The translations under genes and the position numbers were made by a program. From the NCBI RefSeq assembly GCF_002223055.1, contig NZ_NKFL01000007.1, forward strand, positions 992,001 through 1,056,000: a stretch of 64,000 nucleotides of DNA. Reading direction: 5' to 3'. Origin of the DNA: Burkholderia sp. HI2500 (lineage in GTDB: Bacteria > Pseudomonadota > Gammaproteobacteria > Burkholderiales > Burkholderiaceae). Of the stretch, positions 45,984-54,845 are shown one piece after another; position 1 is the first letter of the stretch; each line of letters starts with the position of its first letter. Under the pieces are notes generated by a model. That model had not been told where the DNA came from and did not search any database. It worked only from the letters and a program-made list of their open reading frames with translations.

Positions 45984-48395
45984 ATGAACGAATCCAACGA
46001 CGCCCTCGATACCGTCGATGCCCTCGCCGCCGCGCTGCGCGACCGCCTGGGCCCGCACGTCGCGCCCGAAGGCCTGTATGAGCGCCACAAACGCCTGCCG
46101 TTCGCCGGACGCGTGCGCTGCAACGTTGCACAGCTCGAAGCCGGCGCATGGAGCGAGATCGTGCTCGACTACGAAGTCGGCTCGTCGGGCATCGCCGACG
46201 GTGGCTGGCTGAAGGCCACCTTCAAGTTCTATTCGGATTGGGCGCTGTTCCAGACCAGCGATCCGGGCGCCGCCAACTACATCAGTGCCGAATACCATGC
46301 CGCATCGCCCGTGCCGGGCCAGAGCCCGGCCACCGTGCAGGCGCTGAACGTGCGCTTCGACCAGAAGGGACACGAGCGGCCGTTCCAGAAAGCCGTGATC
46401 GTCGACGTCGTCGACGGTTACGTGAACGCCGGCGACCGGATCGTGATCCGACTCGGCGATCGCCGTCGCGGCCCCGGCACGCGCGTGCAGACCTTCGCCG
46501 AGGACAACTTCCGGTTCCGGCTCTACGTCGATCCGCTCGGTACGTCGCGCTTCGTCGCCGTGCCCGGAGACATCTCGATCGACATCCGTGCCGGCGCACC
46601 TTCCGACGTACTCCTGAACGGCCCGCGCTTCGTGCGGCCCGGCACGCGCGCGCCCTTCCGGCTATCGCTGCAGGACCGCTGGGGCAATGCGTGCCGAGAC
46701 GCAGGCGGCACCGCGCGCGTCGTCGCATACGACGCACGCGGCGAAGCCGTCTACCGACGCGAGCACGCGCTGCCCGATGCCGGGCTCGCGACCTGCGCGG
46801 TCGACGACCTGCCGGTCGATGCCGGCACGCTGCGCATCGTGGCCGACATCCCCGCCCGCCCGGACGTGCGCGCGGCCGAAGCGTGGCTCACGAGCGACGC
46901 GTCGCTGCCTGCGCCCCGTGCGTGGTACGCCGACCTGCACGTCCACGCCCACGATACGGTCGGCACCAACAGCCCGGCGTACAACGCGCGCTACGCACGC
47001 GACATCGGCGGCATCGACGTGCTCGGCTATACGGCGAACGATTTCCAGATCACCGACGAGAACTGGCAACTCGGGGTGGATGCGGTCGAGCAGTTCAACG
47101 ACCCGGGCCGCTTCGTCGTCTATCCGGTGCAGGAATGGTGCGGCAGCTCGACCGCGGGCGGCGACCACAATGTCGTATTTCTCGGCGACGCGCGGCCGGA
47201 TTTCCCGTACAACGCGCGCGGCGAGCACAACCGCACGCTGGTCTGGAACGAGGACATGAAGGGCAATGCGGTCGAGCTCGGCCGCTGGCCCGTCGAGGAA
47301 CTGTGGGATGCGTATGCGGACGATGCCGCGCATCATCTGGTGATGCCGCACGTCGGTGGCCGCCGCTATATCCCCGACTGGCACCATCCCGAGCTCGAAC
47401 GGCTCGTCGAGATCGCGTCGTCGTGGGGGCACTTCGGCTGGCTTTACCAGGACGTGATCGCGCGCGGCTATCGGCTCGGCGTGGCGGCCAGCGGCGACGA
47501 GCATCGCGGCCGGCCCGGCGGTGGCGCGCCCGGCGTGCAGGTGTTCGGCGTGCGTGGCGGCCTGACCGGCGTGCTGGCCGAATCCCTCGACCGCCGCAGC
47601 GTCGGCGAAGCGCTTCGCGCCCGTCATACGTGGGCGACGACGGGAGAGCACACCGCACTGCTCGTTCAATGCGGCGAATACCGGCAAGGCGACGCGTTCC
47701 GGCATCGCGGGCCAGCCACGCTCGATTACCGCCTGCTCGGCAATGCAGGCTGGGAATACGTGGCGGCCTACGACCATACCGGCGTGATCTGGGAGCGCGA
47801 TCTTCACGCGGAGCTGGGATACGCGCAGCGGCACATCCGGGTTCGCTGGGGAGGTGCACGCATTCGCGATCGCTATCGCTGGGCCTCCTGGCGCGGCACG
47901 ATTCGTGTGCTGAACGGCACGATCCACAATTTCAGGTCAAACGGCTTCGAACACCTCGAGGAGGCGGCCTGGCGTTCCGGGACGACCGACATTGGCTTCG
48001 CAAGCGATACGTACGGCGATGCCGACAGCGTCGAGATTGAAGTGGGCGGCCTGGCCCATGCCACGATCGTCGTCGAAGGCACCATCGACGGTTTCGTCAA
48101 GGTCGGCGATCCCCTGGCCGGCAATCCGTTTGCGCATGCGCCGACGTTCCGTCATGAGATTCGTGGCGCGGATCTGCTGGCAGCCGGCTCCGCGACGCAC
48201 CAGCTCGGTGGCACCGAGCTGTTTCTCGCCATCGAACGGCTGACTGAGCAGACGTTGCCGACCGACCTCTCGGGAAGCATCGAGATCGCCCCGTCCAACG
48301 CCTCGTTCGGCCACCGCCCCGTGTACTTCTTCGGGCGGCAACGCGATGATGCGAAGGTCTGGTCTTCGGCGCAGTTCATTACGTTCGACGATTGA
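45984..48395 (+). CDS. Large PHP/CehA-like metallohydrolase
   Basis: An 803-residue protein without a signal peptide. Residues ~40-310 form beta-sandwich domains (one with NVRFDQKGHERPFQKAVIVD, then one opening SLQDRWGNACRDAGG). Residues ~312-600 are a PHP-type hydrolase: WYADLHVHAHD (317-324, first metal motif), the later HHLVMPHVGGRRYIPDWHHPE and AASGDEHRGRPGG, which supplies a further D/H pair. The last 200 residues are beta-rich. This matches the DUF3604/CehA-McbA group, whose characterised members include carbaryl hydrolase. It follows the DASS transporter in an operon under HutC-type control. It is presumably cytoplasmic and acts on the imported compound. Confidence 0.78.
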   Translation: MNESNDALDTVDALAAALRDRLGPHVAPEGLYERHKRLPFAGRVRCNVAQLEAGAWSEIVLDYEVGSSGIADGGWLKATFKFYSDWALFQTSDPGAANYISAEYHAASPVPGQSPATVQALNVRFDQKGHERPFQKAVIVDVVDGYVNAGDRIVIRLGDRRRGPGTRVQTFAEDNFRFRLYVDPLGTSRFVAVPGDISIDIRAGAPSDVLLNGPRFVRPGTRAPFRLSLQDRWGNACRDAGGTARVVAYDARGEAVYRREHALPDAGLATCAVDDLPVDAGTLRIVADIPARPDVRAAEAWLTSDASLPAPRAWYADLHVHAHDTVGTNSPAYNARYARDIGGIDVLGYTANDFQITDENWQLGVDAVEQFNDPGRFVVYPVQEWCGSSTAGGDHNVVFLGDARPDFPYNARGEHNRTLVWNEDMKGNAVELGRWPVEELWDAYADDAAHHLVMPHVGGRRYIPDWHHPELERLVEIASSWGHFGWLYQDVIARGYRLGVAASGDEHRGRPGGGAPGVQVFGVRGGLTGVLAESLDRRSVGEALRARHTWATTGEHTALLVQCGEYRQGDAFRHRGPATLDYRLLGNAGWEYVAAYDHTGVIWERDLHAELGYAQRHIRVRWGGARIRDRYRWASWRGTIRVLNGTIHNFRSNGFEHLEEAAWRSGTTDIGFASDTYGDADSVEIEVGGLAHATIVVEGTIDGFVKVGDPLAGNPFAHAPTFRHEIRGADLLAAGSATHQLGGTELFLAIERLTEQTLPTDLSGSIEIAPSNASFGHRPVYFFGRQRDDAKVWSSAQFITFDD

Positions 48396-49265
48396 GCGCG
48401 TCCGACTCGACCCACCTTGTCACCGGGCGCTTGCGACGGTCTTTCCGACGCTCGCCCGGTGACGATCGCGGCTGCAAACCGTCGAATATTCTCATCACTT
48501 CGAGCCTGTCTCGACCGGCAAAGCGGCCTCACGCGCGCCGTTCACCCACCATCGCCACCACACCCGGACGCATTCATCGGCCTTCGAACGCCTAGGGAAA
48601 ATCCGGAGACATCCTTACAGCGATTTACCTGATGATTCATGGAAGCGTCATGTTTCGGCGATTCAGGTGTCCGCCAAGCTTTCAATTCGCGTCACGCAAC
48701 CGATGCCGCCGCGCGGCACATGCGATGACCGAAACCTGAAACGGCAGCCTCCGGCGCATCGTCAGGTGTTCAATACTTTCAACAACCCGGTCGAGAGTAA
48801 TCGTGAGATTCCGTGGCCCGCTGGTGCGGTGGAGACGAGGCGATGCGCGAAACCTGCGCGCCGCGATCGCGTCCTCCGACGACAGTGACGGCGGGCAAAG
48901 CCCTTGCCTGCCTCTGTCGATCTACACCATCCTGTCCCGCCGCTCCGTTCGCCGCCACAACGCCGTCGCCGCGCGTGCGTACGTCGCGATCCATACCGAC
49001 GACGTGGCATCGCTGCTGCCTTAGCGCCCCGCCTCTTTTCCTGACTCCGTTCGACCCACTCGCCGTGTCACCCGACCGGTGACGGGATCGGCTCGCACTG
49101 CGTTTCCGTGCAAGCCGGCTCCTGATCGAACGGACTCCTGATCGCCGTGCACCACGCTCGCTCGCCACGCGCGGCGGTCACGCACGTCTGCTTCATCCGA
49201 TGAACCATCGCGCCACGACCCGCGCCTTGCGGCTCACCACGCGCACCGAAATGGAAGACTCCGTC
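48396..49265. other. Long gene-free stretch after the PHP-hydrolase gene
   Basis: About 870 bases without a supported gene; it carries only short frames lacking family features. It starts with the strong hairpin at 48419-48463. The promoter of the polyamine-type binding-protein gene should be in its right half. No tRNA or repeat was seen. Confidence 0.45.
48419..48463 (+). terminator. Strong hairpin terminating the transporter/PHP operon
   Basis: Outer arms of 11 bp are perfect (GTCACCGGGCG at 48419-48429 and CGCCCGGTGAC at 48453-48463), enclosing an inner partial stem (GCGACGG against CCGACGC). It follows the operon stop by 24 bases. No T-run. Confidence 0.55.
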
Positions 49266-50375
49266 ATGCGAATCCGCACGCTTCGCCGCGCCGTTGCAAC
49301 CGCCGCCATCCTGTCGGCCGCCGCGGCTGCCGGCACGACCGCCCACGCGGCCGGCGAACTGAACATCTACAACTGGTCCGACTACATCGCGCCGGACACG
49401 ATCCCGACCTTCCAGAAGCAGACGGGCCTGCACGTCCGCTACGACAACTACGACAGCGACGACACGCTGCAGGCAAAACTGATGTCGGGGAATTCCGGCT
49501 ACGACATCGTCGTGCCGACGTCGAACTACATGGCCAAGCAGATCCAGGCGAGCGTCTACCAGCCGCTCGACAAGTCGAAGCTGCCGAACCTCACGAACCT
49601 CGATCCGTTGCTGATGAAGATGGTCGCCGATGCCGATCCGGGCAACCGGTACGGCGTGCCGTGGGCGTACGGCACCGACGGCATCGGCTACAACGTGCAG
49701 GCCGTGAAAAAGGTGCTCGGCGACAAGGCACCGGTCGACAGCTGGGCGCTGGTGTTCGACCCGGCCAACATGGCGAAGCTGAAAAGCTGCGGCGTGTCGT
49801 TCCTCGACCAGGCCGTCGACGTGTTCGCGGCCACGCTGCAGTACATGGGCAAGGATCCGAACAGCACGAACCCGGCCGACTACCGCGCCGCGTACGAGGT
49901 GCTGAAGAAGGTGCGCCCGTACATCACGCAGTTCAACTCGTCGGGCTACATCAACGATCTCGCGAACAACGACCTGTGCGTGGCGTTCGGCTATTCGGGC
50001 GACGTCGGCATCGCGCACCGTCGCGCCGCCGAAGCGAAGCGCCCGTACGAGATCGGCTTCGCGAACCCGAAGGAAGGCGGGCTGCTGTGGTTCGACATGA
50101 TGGTGATCCCGAAGGACGCGCCGAATCGCGACGCCGCATTGAAGTGGATCAACTACGTGCAGGATCCGAAGGTCAACGCCGGCATCACCAACGCGGTGTT
50201 CTATCCGACCGCGAACAAGGCCGCGCGCCAGTACGTGAAGCCCGCGATCGCGCGCGATACGTCGGTGTATCCGCCCGACGAGGTGCTGAGCAAGATGACG
50301 CTGCTCAAGCCGATGCCGCCGGAAATTCGCCGGCTGCAGAACCGGCTGTGGGCGCAGTTGAAGACGGGGCGCTGA
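49266..50375 (+). CDS. Polyamine-type ABC periplasmic binding protein (PotF/PotD-like), orphan
   Basis: A 369-residue secreted protein (signal ~1-29, cleavage AHA-AGE). It has ELNIYNWSDYIAPDTIPTFQKQTG, the hallmark PotF/PotD opening, GYDIVVPTSNYMAKQI and PWAYGTDGIGYN. Four Asp/Trp/Tyr positions expected to contact the diamine are present. GGAAG lies 8 bases before the ATG; earlier ATGs (49200, 49251) lack one and precede the signal peptide. No permease or ATPase gene adjoins, so it must use a remote transporter or act as a sensor. Confidence 0.87.
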   Translation: MRIRTLRRAVATAAILSAAAAAGTTAHAAGELNIYNWSDYIAPDTIPTFQKQTGLHVRYDNYDSDDTLQAKLMSGNSGYDIVVPTSNYMAKQIQASVYQPLDKSKLPNLTNLDPLLMKMVADADPGNRYGVPWAYGTDGIGYNVQAVKKVLGDKAPVDSWALVFDPANMAKLKSCGVSFLDQAVDVFAATLQYMGKDPNSTNPADYRAAYEVLKKVRPYITQFNSSGYINDLANNDLCVAFGYSGDVGIAHRRAAEAKRPYEIGFANPKEGGLLWFDMMVIPKDAPNRDAALKWINYVQDPKVNAGITNAVFYPTANKAARQYVKPAIARDTSVYPPDEVLSKMTLLKPMPPEIRRLQNRLWAQLKTGR

Positions 50376-50397
50376 ACCGCGCGCCGCGGTAACGAAT

Positions 50398-50432
50398 CGT
50401 GCCGCCGGCGGCTTGCTCGCGCCGGCGGCACG
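50398..50432 (+). terminator. Hairpin terminator after the polyamine-type binding-protein gene
   Basis: A 13-bp perfect inverted repeat (CGTGCCGCCGGCG at 50398-50410 and its complement at 50420-50432) with a 9-nt loop, 22 bases past the stop codon. GC-rich, without a T-run. Confidence 0.6.
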
Positions 50433-50523
50433 TGGTCGCATCGGAACCGGTGACCTCGCGTACCGAGGCGCCGACCCTGCCACGCGAGCATCGCAACGAC
50501 CGTAGCCGAACCGGCCGCGCGAA

Positions 50524-51123
50524 TTATCGAAGCGCCGGCTCCGCCGAAAACGCGTGTTCCACGAAGCGGATCACGTCGTCGAACGACGACGTGCACGTGG
50601 CCCCCGCCGCAAGCTCGCGAAACGCACCGTCCGGCCCGAAGCAGATGAGCGGCTTGCGCCAGCGCCGCGCGAGCGCGATCTCCTCGGCCGTGCCGGGCCC
50701 GCCCGGCAGCGCGACGATGAGGTCGCTGCTCAGCACGTTCACATAGTTGCGGTTGATCGTATCCGGGGCGGCGTCCGGCTCGCGGCGCGGCAGCGGCGTG
50801 AGGATCGGGATGTCGACGAACGGATGCGGATAGCCGTCGAGCGGCACGAAGCCCGCGAGCGGATCGGCTTGCGTCGGCAGGATGCCGATCGACCGGCCGG
50901 CCCGCCCCGGCACGCCGGCGAACGCACGTGCGACCGCCAGCATCACGCCCTGCCCGCCGCCCGTCAGCAGGTTGAAACCGGCCTGCGCGAGCCAGGTGCC
51001 GAGCGGCTCCGAAAACGCGAGCCACGGCTCCTTGCCCGAGCCCATCACGCCGATCGTCTTGTTCTTCTGTTGCATCGTGGTTACGAGTGAGGTCGTTGGA
51101 TGGTGCGCGATGGCCGCGCTCAT
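50524..51123 (-). CDS. LOG-like / TIGR00725-type Rossmann-fold protein
   Basis: A 199-residue protein with the Lonely-Guy-type Rossmann layout: KTIGVMGSGKEPW opening, LLTGGGQGVMLAVARAF and the diagnostic LPGGPGTAEEIALARRW (PGGxGTxxE motif). Such proteins are nucleotide-binding phosphoribohydrolase-like enzymes; many in bacteria are not cytokinin enzymes. I start at the ATG that overlaps the MFS stop (ATGA), since the ATG at 51075 (183 residues) has no ribosome site; both are possible. Cotranscribed after the MFS transporter. Confidence 0.75.
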   Translation of the reverse strand: MSAAIAHHPTTSLVTTMQQKNKTIGVMGSGKEPWLAFSEPLGTWLAQAGFNLLTGGGQGVMLAVARAFAGVPGRAGRSIGILPTQADPLAGFVPLDGYPHPFVDIPILTPLPRREPDAAPDTINRNYVNVLSSDLIVALPGGPGTAEEIALARRWRKPLICFGPDGAFRELAAGATCTSSFDDVIRFVEHAFSAEPALR

Positions 51124-52367
51124 TCGAGCTCGACGCCCTTGAGCTCGGGAATCAGGCACAGCGTCGCGACCATGTCGAGCACGTAGAGGCCGGCGAGCAG
51201 CGCGATGGCCGTCTGGAACGAGTAGTGCGCGGCCAGCGCGCCGACCGCGACCGGGCCGAAGCCGCCGACCGCGCGGCCGATATTCCACAGCACGTTCTGC
51301 GCGGTGGCGCGTGCGGCCGTCGGATAGCCTTCCGACATCAGCGTCCCGTAGCCGCCGACCATCCCGTTGACGAACATGCCCATCAGCGCACCGGCCCACA
51401 GCATCGCGGTCGGGTCCGACAGCCGCGCATACGCGAGGACCGTCACGACCGCGCCGAGCTGGTACAGCAGGAACGTCGGCTTGCGCCCGATGCGGTCCGC
51501 CAGCTGCCCGAACACCCAGACGCCGATCATCATCCCGACGACCGTCGCCGCCGTCCACAGCCCCGACTTCGTCAGCGAGAAGCCCATCTGTTTCGACAGG
51601 AAGGTCGGCAGCCAGATCATGATCCCGTAGTAGCCGAAGTTCTGGACCGAACACAGGATCACGATGCCGACGCTCGTGCGCGTGGTGCGGCCGTCCGCGA
51701 CGAGCAGGCGGAATGCGTTGGCCTTCGGCTGCGCTGCGCGCTGCACGAACGCTTCAGGCTCGTGCAGCCGGTTGCGCATCGCCCAGGCGAGCAGCGCGGG
51801 CAGCACGCCGACCACGAACATCCCGCGCCAGCCGATGTGCTGCAGCAGGAACGGCGTCAGCAAGGCGGCCAGCAGCACGCCGGCCTGCCAGCCGAGCGCG
51901 ACGTAGCACGACACGCGGGCGCGCTTGCTGGCCGGCCACGCTTCCGCCGCGAGCGCCATGCCGATCCCGAACTCGCCGCCGAGCCCGATGCCCGCGATGG
52001 TGCGATACACGAGCAGATCCTCGAAGCCCTGTGCGAACGCACACAGCCCGGTGAAGACCGCGAACAGCAGGATCGTCCAGGTCAGCACGCGCACCCGCCC
52101 GTACCGGTCGCTCAATGCACCGAACAGGATGCCGCCCGCGACGGCGCCGATCAGCGTCCACGTGACCAGCGCGCCGCCCTGCCCGGGCGTCAGATGCAGC
52201 GCCGCCGTGATCGCCGGCAGCATGAAGCCGAGGATCAGCAGGTCGAAGCCGTCCATCGCATAGCCGATCGCCGATCCGGCCAGCGCTTTCCACGCGTACG
52301 CGCCGACCTGCTCCACGCGCGGGGCCGGCGGGCCGTCGAGCGTCGAAGATTCTATGTTTGCTGCCAT
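51120..52367 (-). CDS. MFS transporter (aromatic acid/sugar-acid proton symporter type)
   Basis: A 415-residue inner-membrane transporter with twelve helices. The AMDGFDLLILGFMLPAI first helix (D-G-F-D motif) is typical of the AAHS/SHS-like MFS group that imports aromatic or organic acids. The loop motif GALSDRYGRVRVL (G-x-x-x-D-R-x-G-R-x-x) and the parallel QLADRIGRKPTF in the second half are intact. It is coupled to the LOG-like gene. Substrate unknown. The gap at 52368-52666 behind it holds no gene that I can see. Confidence 0.88.
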   Translation of the reverse strand: MAANIESSTLDGPPAPRVEQVGAYAWKALAGSAIGYAMDGFDLLILGFMLPAITAALHLTPGQGGALVTWTLIGAVAGGILFGALSDRYGRVRVLTWTILLFAVFTGLCAFAQGFEDLLVYRTIAGIGLGGEFGIGMALAAEAWPASKRARVSCYVALGWQAGVLLAALLTPFLLQHIGWRGMFVVGVLPALLAWAMRNRLHEPEAFVQRAAQPKANAFRLLVADGRTTRTSVGIVILCSVQNFGYYGIMIWLPTFLSKQMGFSLTKSGLWTAATVVGMMIGVWVFGQLADRIGRKPTFLLYQLGAVVTVLAYARLSDPTAMLWAGALMGMFVNGMVGGYGTLMSEGYPTAARATAQNVLWNIGRAVGGFGPVAVGALAAHYSFQTAIALLAGLYVLDMVATLCLIPELKGVELE

Positions 52368-52606
52368 GGTGTCCTGCCACGATTGTCCGGCGACATTTTA
52401 AAGCCTGTGCCCGTGAGCGACGGGCCGGCAGCCGCCCGGTGACGATGGTTCGCGCGTGCGTCGGTGCCCGCTTGCGGGACGGCGTGGCGGAAATCTGCAG
52501 ACAATGAACGGGAGGGGAAAAACGGCGATCCGGTGTCGGCGGCGAAGCCGGCGATGCCGCGGTCAGGCCGGACACCGAATGAAAAGCAGCATGCTGGCGG
52601 AGTGTT

Positions 52607-52638
52607 GCCGTCCGGCCCGCTGGCGCGAACCGGACGGC
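52607..52638 (-). terminator. Hairpin downstream of the H-NS-like gene
   Basis: A 9-bp perfect inverted repeat (GCCGTCCGG / CCGGACGGC) with a 14-nt loop, 29 bases past the H-NS-like stop on the minus strand. No T-tract, so the call is weak. Confidence 0.35.
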
Positions 52639-52666
52639 GCCGGGTGGCCTGGCGGCCGGGCCGGCT

Positions 52667-52996
52667 TCAGCCCTGATCGTCTCCGGGCCACCAGGTCTTG
52701 GCCTCGCGGTCGACGGCGAGCGCATCGAGATCCTTGCCTTCGAGCCATTTCGGCCGCGGGCCGCGGCCCGACCACGAGCGGCCGGTCGTCGGATCGTAGT
52801 ACTTGGCAGGCGCCTTGCGTTTTCGCTGGACGATGTAACCGAGCGCGCTCAGCACTTCCTGCTGCGAAATTCCCAAAAGCTCGACCTGTTCCTTGAATGC
52901 CGCGAGCGCGGCCTGCTTCTCCTTCTGCTTCGCATCCGACAGCTTGATGTTCAGGTCCCGAAGTTGTGCTTCGAGTTCCTGCAGGGCCTGGGTCAT
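52667..52996 (-). CDS. H-NS-family nucleoid protein
   Basis: A 109-residue H-NS paralogue. Residues ~1-50 are a coiled-coil oligomerisation region (LQELEAQLRDLNIKLSDAK). The C-terminal DNA-binding domain has YYDPTTGRSWSGRGPRPKWL (residues ~75-94), the AT-hook-like W-S-G-R-G-x-x-P-x-W motif. GAGGA lies 7 bases before the ATG, so the upstream in-frame extension is not used. H-NS proteins silence AT-rich foreign DNA; this one is 0.3 kb from the retron cassette and about 3 kb from an AT-rich tract it may bind. Confidence 0.85.
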   Translation of the reverse strand: MTQALQELEAQLRDLNIKLSDAKQKEKQAALAAFKEQVELLGISQQEVLSALGYIVQRKRKAPAKYYDPTTGRSWSGRGPRPKWLEGKDLDALAVDREAKTWWPGDDQG

Positions 52997-53310
52997 GTAT
53001 TCATCCTCTTTGGGCATGTTTTCGCAAAAAGCTCCGATGGCGGAACCTACCACGAAGTTCCGCCGATGGGGGCTGTCAAATGGGTGCATCGATTGCCTGA
53101 GCCGGCATGGCTTGCGCGATACGCACTAAACGACGCCGCGCGTCAATCAATGAGACAGGACCGGCCGGCAACGCGCAGCCCGCCGTGTACGAAGGCACGG
53201 CGAACGGCTGCGGCAAGTAAGCGCCGCACCATGGCACTGGCGCGGCATGGCGCGAATGATAGCAGTGCTCGGCGTCGTATTACAGAAGGCGTCGATGCGG
53301 ATACGTCCGA
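52997..53310. other. Gap between the H-NS-like gene and the reverse transcriptase gene
   Basis: About 310 bases, with promoter sequence for the H-NS-like gene expected near 53000-53060 and the 3' end of the retron transcript. No coding frame or clear terminator is seen. Confidence 0.4.
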
Positions 53311-54660
53311 TTACAGGCCGATGTCGCCGGCGTCCCATGCGATCCGGTCGAACAGCGCGCGCAGCTTCGCGCCGCGCGCCGCGTTCAGCGCGGCCGCATG
53401 CGCGACGCGCCCGGCGAGATGCGCGCGGAAATCCGGATGCGCATCGCGATTCTGCGATGCCGGCCCGCTGCGGATGCAGTTGGTCAGGATGGCCTTCAGG
53501 AGATCGAACGCATCGCGCGCCAGGTTCGGATGACGATTGACGACCACGCCGGCCAGTTGCTGCCGCGTGCCGCGCCGCATCACGCGCGTCTTGCGCAGTT
53601 GCAGCGCAAAGCCTTCCTCGAGCGCGATCGCGGCGACCCGGATCTGCAGCCGTTCGACGTCGCGCGCCAGCGTGCCGCCGCCGGAGAAGGCGAGATCGTC
53701 GGCATAGCGCGTGTAGGTTGCACCGAGCGAACGCGCGAGCGCGGCGAGCCGCATGTCGAACCGGAACGCGCTCAGGTTCGCCAGCGCCGGCGACGTCGGC
53801 GCGCCCTGCGGCAGATGCCGCTCTCGATAACGCTGGCGGCCGATCCAGTCGAACCGGTCGCGCAGGTCCGGCGCGAGCAGCCGTGCGGACGGCACGCGGT
53901 TGGTGCACAGCCCGGTGAGCATGCGCGCGACTTCGACCGGGTACCCGAGCGTGACGAACAGCGCGTGCACGCGGGCGGCGCGTATCGATACGAAGAAATC
54001 CGCGAGATCGAAACGGACGACGACGTCGCGATCCGCATGGGGCGCCGCGAACGACACGATCCCGTGCCCCTTGCGAAAGCCGTGTACCGCACCGTGCGGC
54101 GCGATGCGATCGAGCAGCCCGTGCAGGATGCGGCGCTGCGCTTCGCGCAGCCGGCCTTTCGGGATTTCGACGAGGCGGCTGCCGCCGCTGCGCTTGTCGT
54201 GCGCCACGTACGTGTAGTGATGCAACGGCGTGGCGCTGCTGCGCGCGTCGACGCGCCATTGGTCGGACAGCCAGTCGAGCGCCGGCGCGCTCACGCCGAG
54301 CCAGCCGGCCAGATCGCCGGGCGTCGCCCATTGCGGCACGTCGCAGCCGGCGAGCGGCGCCGGCAAGGGCCGCTGGACCAGCGGGCGCCGTACGACGCGA
54401 ATCGCGACGGGCCGATCGCTGCCGTACCACGCGCGCACGAAAGCCGGCGCATCGGCGAGGTCAGCCGCAAGCGTATCGATGTCGATGTCGGCCCAGCGCG
54501 CACCGAAGCGTGCGAGCGCGGCATCCGCGACTTCGTGAGTCCACGGTGGCGCGCCGCCGAGCACGGCCGCCATCCGGGACAGGACGCCGGGGCGTTCAGG
54601 TTCGCCGGCCAGCATCGCTTCCGCAATCGTGCGGGTGGTGTCGAACAGGGAGCCGGACAT
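53311..54660 (-). CDS. Retron-type reverse transcriptase
   Basis: A 449-residue RNA-directed DNA polymerase. Residues 1-~145 are an extra N-terminal region of no recognised family; the polymerase follows. Motifs: HDKRSGGSRLVEIPKGRLREAQRRIL (RT1-2, 154-179), HGFRKGHGIVSFAAPH (193-208, position of the retron NAxxH motif, here F-A-A-P-H), VVRFDLADFF (RT3, first catalytic Asp near 218), LPQGAPTSPALANL (RT4, 283-296), TRYADDLAFSG (RT5, catalytic YADD 319-322) and QQLAGVVVNRHPNL (367-380, position of the retron VTG motif). The layout with a long N-terminal region resembles myxobacterial retron RTs. The gene starts 12 bases after a predicted msr-msd RNA on the same strand. Together they make multicopy single-stranded DNA. 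A longer in-frame extension overlaps the RNA and is rejected. Confidence 0.88.
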   Translation of the reverse strand: MSGSLFDTTRTIAEAMLAGEPERPGVLSRMAAVLGGAPPWTHEVADAALARFGARWADIDIDTLAADLADAPAFVRAWYGSDRPVAIRVVRRPLVQRPLPAPLAGCDVPQWATPGDLAGWLGVSAPALDWLSDQWRVDARSSATPLHHYTYVAHDKRSGGSRLVEIPKGRLREAQRRILHGLLDRIAPHGAVHGFRKGHGIVSFAAPHADRDVVVRFDLADFFVSIRAARVHALFVTLGYPVEVARMLTGLCTNRVPSARLLAPDLRDRFDWIGRQRYRERHLPQGAPTSPALANLSAFRFDMRLAALARSLGATYTRYADDLAFSGGGTLARDVERLQIRVAAIALEEGFALQLRKTRVMRRGTRQQLAGVVVNRHPNLARDAFDLLKAILTNCIRSGPASQNRDAHPDFRAHLAGRVAHAAALNAARGAKLRALFDRIAWDAGDIGL

Positions 54661-54672
54661 GGGAATCGATAG

Positions 54673-54838
54673 GCGGGACGATGAGCCAACGTGACTGGTG
54701 CTGCGAGGAGTCGCGTTGCGCAACGCGCAACCGTGCTCCTTGCGACGCATCGGGGTGTCAATCTCATCCACGGGGTAGCCCCGTAGTCCTGGAACATCGG
54801 CTGCCTGTTCCGGGCGTGTGCTTGACCCACCGGCCCGC
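54673..54838 (-). ncRNA. Predicted retron msr-msd RNA
   Basis: Read on the minus strand 5' to 3'. The a1 segment GCGGGCCGGTGGGTCAA (54838-54822) pairs with the a2 segment TTGGCTCATCGTCCCGC (54689-54673): 16 of 17 positions pair, three as G-U, with one C-U mismatch. Directly after a1 comes AGC context with G54821, the expected branching guanosine. The msr holds two hairpins: GGAACA/TGTTCC with a 9-nt loop (54811-54791) and ACGGGG-CTA-CCCCGT (54784-54770). The msd region (about 54765-54690) forms a long stem: TGAC/GTCA outer pairs, AGGAG/CTCCT (54740-54736 with 54710-54706) and a 16-nt perfect palindrome CGCGTTGCGCAACGCG (54727-54712). This is seen by eye, not computed. Confidence 0.72.
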
Positions 54839-54845
54839 GATGCGA

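Noticed and set aside
44538..48395. A 1285-codon frame joining the anion transporter region to the PHP hydrolase
   Set aside because: Its first 480 codons run out of frame through the transporter gene and give an Arg-rich shadow. The hydrolase has its own ATG at 45984.
48803..49082. Small ORFs in the long gap before the polyamine-type binding protein
   Set aside because: Low-complexity Arg/Ala products with no ribosome site or motif.
53147..54430. Arg-rich 427-codon frame on the same strand as the reverse transcriptase
   Set aside because: It is a shifted reading of the polymerase gene and carries none of the RT motifs.
54661..54771. In-frame 37-codon extension of the reverse transcriptase
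   Set aside because: It overlaps the predicted msd and a2 parts of the retron RNA and has no ribosome site.
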